64,000 nucleotides of DNA, taken from Sabulitectum sp036743055. Lineage in GTDB: Bacteria; Fermentibacterota; Fermentibacteria; Fermentibacterales; JCC-6. Every line of letters starts with the position of its first letter. The first letter of the stretch is position 1. The stretch spans positions 17,474 to 81,473 of the forward strand of contig DAINQE010000004.1 in the NCBI GenBank assembly GCA_036743055.1, read 5' to 3'. Positions 58,999-64,000 of the stretch are shown in pieces. The position numbers and the translations under genes are program-made. Under the pieces are notes generated by a model that saw only the letters and a list, made by a program, of their open reading frames with translations, was not told the origin of the DNA and searched no databases.

Positions 58999-60225
58999 AT
59001 GAGCACAGAGAAGATTACCTCCAGACAGGCTATCGAGCTTGAGCACAGGTACGGGGCCCATAACTACCATCCGCTGCCGGTTGTCCTGAGCAGGGGCGAG
59101 GGCGTTTTCGTGTGGGATGTAGAGGGGAAGAAGTACTACGATTTCCTCTCCGCCTACTCCGCGGTGAATCAGGGTCACTGCCACCCGAGGATCGTGAAGG
59201 CCCTTCAGCAGCAAGCCGAGACCCTTGCGCTGACAAGCAGGGCTTTCCACAATGATGTTCTGGGCGTTTTCGAGAAGTATGTCACCGAGTACTTCGGCTT
59301 CGACAAGGTGCTTCCCATGAACACCGGCGCCGAGGCCGTGGAAACCGCCATCAAGCTCTGTCGCAAATGGGCCTACATCAACAAGAAGATCGAGGCTGAC
59401 AGAGCGAAGATCGTTGTTTGCGAGAACAACTTCCACGGCCGGACCACCACGATAGTGTCCTTCTCCAACGATCCCGACGCCTATAGCGAGTACGGTCCGT
59501 TCACACCGGGCTTCGTGAGAATACCCTACAACGACGCCGCTGCACTGGAAAAGGCCCTGGAAGACCCGGATGTTGCCGGCTTCCTCGTTGAGCCCATTCA
59601 GGGAGAGGCAGGAGTGTATGTCCCCGATGAGGGCTACCTGGCCTGCGCCAGAAGGCTCTGCACCGAGAAGAACGTACTTTTCATCGCTGACGAGGTTCAG
59701 ACCGGCATAGCCAGAACGGGAAAGCTGCTTGCCTGCGACCACGAGAACGTGAAGCCGGACATCCTCATACTCGGCAAGGCGATCAGCGGTGGAATGTATC
59801 CCGTATCCGCCGTTTTCGCCAACGACCACATCATGCTTAACATCAAGCCCGGCCAGCACGGATCCACCTTCGGAGGGAACCCCGTTGCCGCAAAGGTTGC
59901 CATGGCTGCACTGGATGTGGTCAGGGAGGAAAAACTCGCCGAGAGGGCCGAACACCTGGGAGAGATACTCAGAAGGGAACTCAGGGCCATCAATTCCGAG
60001 ATGATCTCCCTCGTGAGGGGCAAGGGTCTTCTCAACGCCATCATCATCAAGCAGAAGAACGGCAAGGAAGCCTGGGATGTGTGTCTGAAGATGGCTGAGA
60101 ACGGCCTTCTGGCGAAGCCCACCCACGGCGACATCATCCGTTTTGCTCCCCCTCTGGTGATAACCGAGGAGCAGCTCATGGAGTGCGTGGAGATCATCAG
60201 GAAGTCCATAGAGTCTTTTGAGTAG
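58999..60225 (+). CDS. rocD: Ornithine aminotransferase
   Basis: This PLP enzyme moves the delta-amino group of ornithine to 2-oxoglutarate, giving glutamate semialdehyde. The 408-residue class III aminotransferase has LEHRYGAHNYHPLPVVLSR, YYDFLSAYSAVNQGHCHPRI, NTGAEAVETAIKL, NNFHGRTTTIVSFS, FLVEPIQGEAG, IADEVQTGIARTG, PLP-lysine in LGKAISGGMYPVS and HGSTFGGNPVA. All are the marks of ornithine rather than GABA aminotransferase. AAAAGGATGAG precedes ATG 58999. With the carbamoyltransferase at 7.7 kb it links ornithine to glutamate and proline. Confidence 0.95.
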   Translation: MSTEKITSRQAIELEHRYGAHNYHPLPVVLSRGEGVFVWDVEGKKYYDFLSAYSAVNQGHCHPRIVKALQQQAETLALTSRAFHNDVLGVFEKYVTEYFGFDKVLPMNTGAEAVETAIKLCRKWAYINKKIEADRAKIVVCENNFHGRTTTIVSFSNDPDAYSEYGPFTPGFVRIPYNDAAALEKALEDPDVAGFLVEPIQGEAGVYVPDEGYLACARRLCTEKNVLFIADEVQTGIARTGKLLACDHENVKPDILILGKAISGGMYPVSAVFANDHIMLNIKPGQHGSTFGGNPVAAKVAMAALDVVREEKLAERAEHLGEILRRELRAINSEMISLVRGKGLLNAIIIKQKNGKEAWDVCLKMAENGLLAKPTHGDIIRFAPPLVITEEQLMECVEIIRKSIESFE

Positions 60226-60243
60226 CAGAAGCGGCAGAACATG

Positions 60244-60276
60244 TGCGCAGGGGGGCGAAAAGCATCCCCCTGCGCA
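60244..60276 (+). terminator. Strong hairpin after rocD
   Basis: A perfect 11-bp stem (TGCGCAGGGGG with CCCCCTGCGCA) encloses an 11-nt loop 18 bp after the rocD stop. No T-run follows. It lies within an in-frame N-terminal extension of the next gene, which argues that the extension is not translated. Confidence 0.55.
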
Positions 60277-60306
60277 TCTCGCGATGCACTGAAAGCGGAG
60301 GGAGAG

Positions 60307-61383
60307 GTGCCCGGAGCAACTGGAAGAACGCTGACTGAAGAGCAACTCAGGAGCATTCGTAAAATACTCATAATACAGTACAAACCGTTCGGAGACGTTC
60401 TGTTGAACACGGCCTATCTTCCAGCGCTGAGGAAAAGGTTTCCGGATGCAACCATCGACTTTCTTGTTCAAAGACCTTTCAGAACCATTCTTGCGGACAA
60501 TCCGAACCTGGATAACCTTATCATCATGGAGAAGAGAAAACACAAAACCCCAGCATACTACAGAGAGAGGATCAGGGTGATCAGGGAGGTCAGGAGACTT
60601 GGCTACGATATGATCATCGATCATATAAGGGGACCGGGCTCATCGCAGGTATGCCTGTTCAGCGGAGCGAAATACAGACTTGGCTGGAACAAGCTCAAGC
60701 CGATTTTCGCGCCTGAGAAATACAACTGGGTCTATAACTTCAGGGAAACGCGGGTTAAAGGGATCTATTCGGCCAGGGCGAAATTCAGGCTGCTGAAGCC
60801 TCTGGGTATAGAAGAGACAGCGGATAATACCTTCTACGGAATCAGACCGGAATCCATTGAATACATCGACAACTGGCTGCGAAGCACAGGTATTGAAGGG
60901 AATGAACTTGTGGTGTTCTCGCCAGCTTCCCCGGTGAACAGGAAACAGTGGGCACTTGAACTGTTCGCTGAAACAGCGGATATGATAAAGGAGAGCAACG
61001 ACTGTACAATAGTGCTTCTATGGGGCCCAGGGGAACTAGATAAAGCCAAATTGATGGCATTAAATATGAAATATAAGCCGGTGATAGCGCCTGAAACAAC
61101 ATTCAACCAGGCAGGAGCACTTCTCAGGAAGACCAGGATATATATCGGCAATGACGGAGGTATTATACACCTCGCAGTATCACAGAATACTCCAAGCATT
61201 GCTATCTTCGGATCGAAAACCAACCCGCTTAACTGGACCGCCTGGCACCAGCCTATACATAGATATGTGAAAAACTATGACTATTCAGGGAAAAAGGACA
61301 ACAGCTTCGGTATAACTCCGAAGATGGTCTGTGATAAATATATGGAACTGAGTGAATACCTGAAGAAAAGCAAAGGGAGCTGA
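60307..61383 (+). CDS. Family 9 glycosyltransferase (heptosyltransferase-like)
   Basis: GT-B glycosyltransferase of 358 aa, related to the enzymes that add heptose to lipopolysaccharide core. It begins ILIIQYKPFGDVLLNTAYLP, has RRLGYDMIIDHIRGPGSSQ, YRLGWNKLKP, VVFSPASPVNRKQW and the nucleotide-sugar site YIGNDGGIIHLAVSQNTPSI. GTG 60307 with GGAGG 5 nt upstream is chosen; ATG 60241 would put the rocD hairpin inside the gene. Codons are AT-richer (AAA, ATA, GAA) than in neighbouring genes, so the gene may have been acquired (inference). Confidence 0.85.
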   Translation: MPGATGRTLTEEQLRSIRKILIIQYKPFGDVLLNTAYLPALRKRFPDATIDFLVQRPFRTILADNPNLDNLIIMEKRKHKTPAYYRERIRVIREVRRLGYDMIIDHIRGPGSSQVCLFSGAKYRLGWNKLKPIFAPEKYNWVYNFRETRVKGIYSARAKFRLLKPLGIEETADNTFYGIRPESIEYIDNWLRSTGIEGNELVVFSPASPVNRKQWALELFAETADMIKESNDCTIVLLWGPGELDKAKLMALNMKYKPVIAPETTFNQAGALLRKTRIYIGNDGGIIHLAVSQNTPSIAIFGSKTNPLNWTAWHQPIHRYVKNYDYSGKKDNSFGITPKMVCDKYMELSEYLKKSKGS

Positions 61384-61399
61384 CTGCTGCTCCCCTTGC
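61370..61399. terminator. Shared hairpin between convergent genes
   Basis: GCAAAGGGAGC (61370-61380) pairs with GCTCCCCTTGC (61389-61399) with one mismatch, across the stop of the GT9 gene. The convergent C25 gene ends at 61422. No T-run is seen, so it is only a probable two-way terminator. Confidence 0.45.
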
Positions 61400-61421
61400 A
61401 GATTAGTCCCTTACGGAACGC

Positions 61422-63932
61422 TTACCTAAGATGAACTATTTTCAGTTCATCAAAGCGGGTTTCATCGGAAAGCCGTACCACGTACATTCCCGAGGGCATT
61501 GTTCCCATCCCAAGAGTGTAATCGCCGGCGGTAACATTCGCTCTGTGAACCATTCTTCCGCACATGTCGTGCATGGTAAGTACTGCCTCGCCCGCGGCTG
61601 AGACCCGGAACAGCGCCGAGGATCCGACGGGATTCGTTCCGCAGTTGACCAGTCCGAGGACGGAACCCCCCTGCTCCTGGCTTCCCGTTCCCGACGGATC
61701 CGGTGTGGATGCCCTCAGGTCCCACTGCAGGTCGTCCCCCCTGGCGCCGTAGACCAGCCAGACCTTCCCCGAGCTGCTTACTGCCATACGTCCGTCATCC
61801 ACCGCATCCGAAGCGGCGGCGGTGAAGATCCCGGACCAGGCTGCCCCGTTCCACTGGTTGTACCTTATGGAGTTCATTCCAGCGGTCCAGGAAACGATGA
61901 TATCCCCTGTCTGAAGCACTGCGACGGAAGGCCGAACGCCGTAATCGCCCCCTGAGACCACCTCAGGCGCAGTCCAGCCGCCGCCGGTGTTCATTGAGAA
62001 CACTATCCCGCCGTCCTGCCGCTGCCATGCCACCGCAAAACCGCCGGATATACCTGCTATGCAGGCGTATCTGCTCTCGTCGGAGGGAGAGGAAATGATC
62101 TCTTCGGCGCCGAATGTGCCACTGTCCGGTGCGTCCCTGAAGCAGATCCGCCACCCGTCTTCGGTCTTCCTGTGATATACCAGGCCGTAGCCGGTACCGT
62201 TCCATGCCACATCGGGGTATCTTTCGGCGGTGTCGGAACCTGCGATGTCCTCCTCCACCGTCCACTGGCTGCCCGTCCACATCCTGCCCACGATATCGGG
62301 ATCGCCTCCGTCCCACTTCTGCCAGACCAGCCAGGTGTGGCCGTTTCCTCCGGACATGGCCGGTTCTATGTCGAAGGGATCCCCTGTGGTCATTGTCTGG
62401 GCGGATTCCCAGCCGGAACCGCTCCAGCGGGAGAGATAAATGTCGTAGCCTTCATGGTTGTCCCTCATGGACTGCCATGCGGTCCACACATTCCCGGCCC
62501 CGTCGCCGCCAACAGTTGGATGCCAGTCCCAGTACTCGTGTTCGCAGACCGTTACGGGAAGGCTCCATGAGTCGCCGTCGGTGCAGGTCGCAATGATATT
62601 GGCCCTTACAGGGTCGGAACTCCCTGAAACCGCGAACACCATACCGGAAGCGGGATCGGCGTACATATCCACCCTGCCCTGGGTGTGGAGACCGTCGGTG
62701 AGGGGATAGTCCAGCCAGCCTTCAGCGGAGGGATCGAAACCGCCCTGCTGAACGCCTGAGAAACGCGCCGAGCTCTGTCTGGGTTTCAAAGTGGGGTCGC
62801 CGAACAGAACCGCGCCGTCCTCCATGCCGGTGTTGTTCGCCAGCCAGATCCTGAAGGCTTCCCCCAGGCAGGCGCCGTTGCTCAGCTGCTGGTAGTACTC
62901 GGTGAAATAGTTGGTGTAGTCCACCTTCGCCTGGGCCAGGCAGGCAAGACCGTAGGAATCGGTCCAGATGTAGCTGTTGGCCAGGTTGTCCACCTCGGTC
63001 CACCTGCCGTTGCTGCAGCAGTTGCATACATAGAAGAAGGCGTGGGGATCCAGTGGCGGGACTTCCAGATTGTTCAGGGTGCCGGCGCCGGCGGGGGGGG
63101 CTCCAGTGTGAAAACTGCTGCCCCATGGGCTTGAATGTGAGATCAGATGGATCCATTCGTATCCGGCGAGCAGCTCGTTCTTGAAATCGTCGGCGTTGGT
63201 GCCCACCGGATCGTCCTTCCTGGTGACGTCGGTGTAGAGGTCGTTCAGCGCGTAGGTCAATCCAGTGAAAGCCTCCTCATAGGCCAGGGCCCTGTCCGGC
63301 AGGAAAAGAGCCCCTGTCCTGTAGGCGTGATTCTTTGCGAAGTAGTCGTTGAGGAGTTCCACCGACGAACCGAAGGTAAGGTAAGTGGGAGTCAGCCTGC
63401 CCAGCCAGATCTCGGGAGCCCCGGAGGAGTAGGAATTGAAGAGCCCGTCGCCGTCGGGGTCACTCCATGTTCCGTTCATGTCCATCAGGTACATGTCTAT
63501 CGGGTACTCCCCGTATCCGTTCTCGATCCATCCCGAGGGTATGTCGCCGATGGCCACCGCTCCCACCAGATTGCCGCCGGCATACTCCGCCTGAAGGTCC
63601 GCCCTTATGTCAGCGGCGGTTCCCCCCTCTATCTGCCACACGGCCACCGAGTAGCCCTCTCCCTCCAGATCGCTCTGATACTGGGCGAGGGAGGAAGAGA
63701 TCCCGTCGAAGACAGCCGCGTCCACCAGAAGCACCACCAGGTCACCGTCGGTGTCCGGCGCCAGAGGGGCTGACTCAATGCTCATGGAGTATTCACCCCG
63801 GAGCGCGGTGACCGACTGGAAGGTCGACCGGGGTTGTCTGCCCCTTGCGTCCATATACTGGATGGGTATTCCCTCGGGAACCGCCAGACATACCGCGGCA
63901 AATGTGAGAACCGCAATCAATGATCGCTTCAC
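61422..63932 (-). CDS. Large gingipain-like C25 peptidase with beta-propeller and sorting tail
   Basis: This 836-residue exported protein has a clear signal peptide (SLIAVLTFAAVCLAVPEG). The C25-like domain is at residues about 60-390: VGAVAIGDIPSGW, MYLMDMNGTWSDPDGDG (acidic loop), candidate catalytic His in HLISHSSPWG and Cys in FYVCNCCSNGRW, and VLFGDPTLKP. A sialidase-like beta-propeller stretch follows (about 430-760: VWTAWQSMRDNHEGYDIYLS and similar Asp/Trp-rich blades). It ends in a type IX-like sorting domain (SAAGEAVLTMHDMCGRMV ... PSGMYVVRLSDETRFDELKI). GTG 63932 is the start. The related smaller peptidase lies at 42820-44271. Confidence 0.85.
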   Translation of the reverse strand: MKRSLIAVLTFAAVCLAVPEGIPIQYMDARGRQPRSTFQSVTALRGEYSMSIESAPLAPDTDGDLVVLLVDAAVFDGISSSLAQYQSDLEGEGYSVAVWQIEGGTAADIRADLQAEYAGGNLVGAVAIGDIPSGWIENGYGEYPIDMYLMDMNGTWSDPDGDGLFNSYSSGAPEIWLGRLTPTYLTFGSSVELLNDYFAKNHAYRTGALFLPDRALAYEEAFTGLTYALNDLYTDVTRKDDPVGTNADDFKNELLAGYEWIHLISHSSPWGSSFHTGAPPAGAGTLNNLEVPPLDPHAFFYVCNCCSNGRWTEVDNLANSYIWTDSYGLACLAQAKVDYTNYFTEYYQQLSNGACLGEAFRIWLANNTGMEDGAVLFGDPTLKPRQSSARFSGVQQGGFDPSAEGWLDYPLTDGLHTQGRVDMYADPASGMVFAVSGSSDPVRANIIATCTDGDSWSLPVTVCEHEYWDWHPTVGGDGAGNVWTAWQSMRDNHEGYDIYLSRWSGSGWESAQTMTTGDPFDIEPAMSGGNGHTWLVWQKWDGGDPDIVGRMWTGSQWTVEEDIAGSDTAERYPDVAWNGTGYGLVYHRKTEDGWRICFRDAPDSGTFGAEEIISSPSDESRYACIAGISGGFAVAWQRQDGGIVFSMNTGGGWTAPEVVSGGDYGVRPSVAVLQTGDIIVSWTAGMNSIRYNQWNGAAWSGIFTAAASDAVDDGRMAVSSSGKVWLVYGARGDDLQWDLRASTPDPSGTGSQEQGGSVLGLVNCGTNPVGSSALFRVSAAGEAVLTMHDMCGRMVHRANVTAGDYTLGMGTMPSGMYVVRLSDETRFDELKIVHLR

Positions 63933-63941
63933 TTTTTCACC

Positions 63942-64000
63942 TCAATCGTTGTGTTCCTCTCGGAATGCAAGCTTGCGTACGAGGTCCATTTTTTCAAGAG
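63942..64000 (-). CDS. C-terminal end of a protein (partial)
   Basis: On the minus strand a frame enters from the right edge and ends LEKMDLVRKLAFREEHND at TGA 63942-63944, 9 bp before the C25 peptidase start. This reads like a natural protein C-terminus. Another frame also stays open (ending NTTIEVKK at the C25 start with a 4-bp overlap), so the choice is not certain. Confidence 0.35.
   Translation of the reverse strand, partial: LEKMDLVRKLAFREEHND

Noticed and set aside
1..64000. CRISPR array, prophage or classical defence island
   Set aside because: There are no regularly spaced repeats, no cas genes, no phage structural genes and no restriction genes; the only mobile and toxin-antitoxin signals are the RAYT gene and the Phd/PIN pair.

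Overview
The window is a gene-dense (about 95% coding) piece of a high-G+C bacterial scaffold with strong AGG/AGA arginine use, many GTG and TTG starts and many 1-4 bp gene overlaps. The cell looks Gram-negative and anaerobic or microaerophilic. The evidence is a superoxide reductase/rubrerythrin/flavodiiron operon, butyrate kinase, a TM1266-type regulator usually tied to [FeFe] hydrogenases, heptosyltransferase-like and O-antigen-ligase-like genes, and gingipain-like (C25) peptidases with a type IX-secretion-like C-terminal domain. Together these suggest the FCB superphylum, possibly Fermentibacterota (inference only; there is no rRNA or ribosomal-protein marker in the window). There are two 100-N gaps: one real (in hflK) and one almost certainly false (in uvrA, where both contig ends carry the same 55 bp).

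Layout. 1-3.3 kb: end of an unknown gene, a PflX-like radical SAM protein, thiM-thiE behind a TPP riboswitch, and a Phd/VapC toxin-antitoxin pair with direct repeats inside its promoter. 3.3-7.6 kb: secreted or lipoprotein genes (a QG-repeat protein with HEAT repeats, an Fn3 lipoprotein, a catalytically dead beta-lactamase-like protein). 7.6-12.5 kb: ornithine carbamoyltransferase, rsgA, a membrane protein, an FtsB-like protein and enolase. 12.5-24.7 kb: HD-GYP and NtrC-type regulators, an M23 lipoprotein, a glycosyltransferase/carbamoyltransferase/NtrC run, hflK-hflC, an RmlD-like reductase and a RAYT-type transposase flanked by inverted repeats. 24.6-31.6 kb: uvrA, and dnaK-grpE-dnaJ behind a well-spaced sigma-54 promoter.

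31.6-44.3 kb: a TPR protein, a stand-alone carboxyltransferase (PycB/OadA type), then metK with a full SAM-II riboswitch/terminator leader, followed by an EnvC-like protein, holB, ricT, metG, a DUF2334 deacetylase-like protein, two membrane metalloproteases and a C25 peptidase. 44.3-53.4 kb: an O-antigen-ligase-like protein, a SurA-like lipoprotein, a secreted beta-propeller, butyrate kinase, an archaeal-type aspartyl-tRNA synthetase, a second Fn3 lipoprotein and a class II aldolase. 53.4-58.8 kb: a nine-gene Fur/PerR-led oxygen, peroxide and iron defence operon. 58.9-64 kb: ornithine aminotransferase behind a structured leader, a GT9 glycosyltransferase and a second C25 peptidase.

The most rewarding parts are regulatory: two riboswitches (one with a readable switch between antiterminator and terminator), a sigma-54 promoter on a heat-shock operon in the same window as two sigma-54 activator genes, a nearly leaderless NtrC mRNA, and two unassigned structured regions. 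Among proteins, the QG-repeat family, the dead beta-lactamase and dead LytM proteins, and the paired Fn3 lipoproteins stand out.
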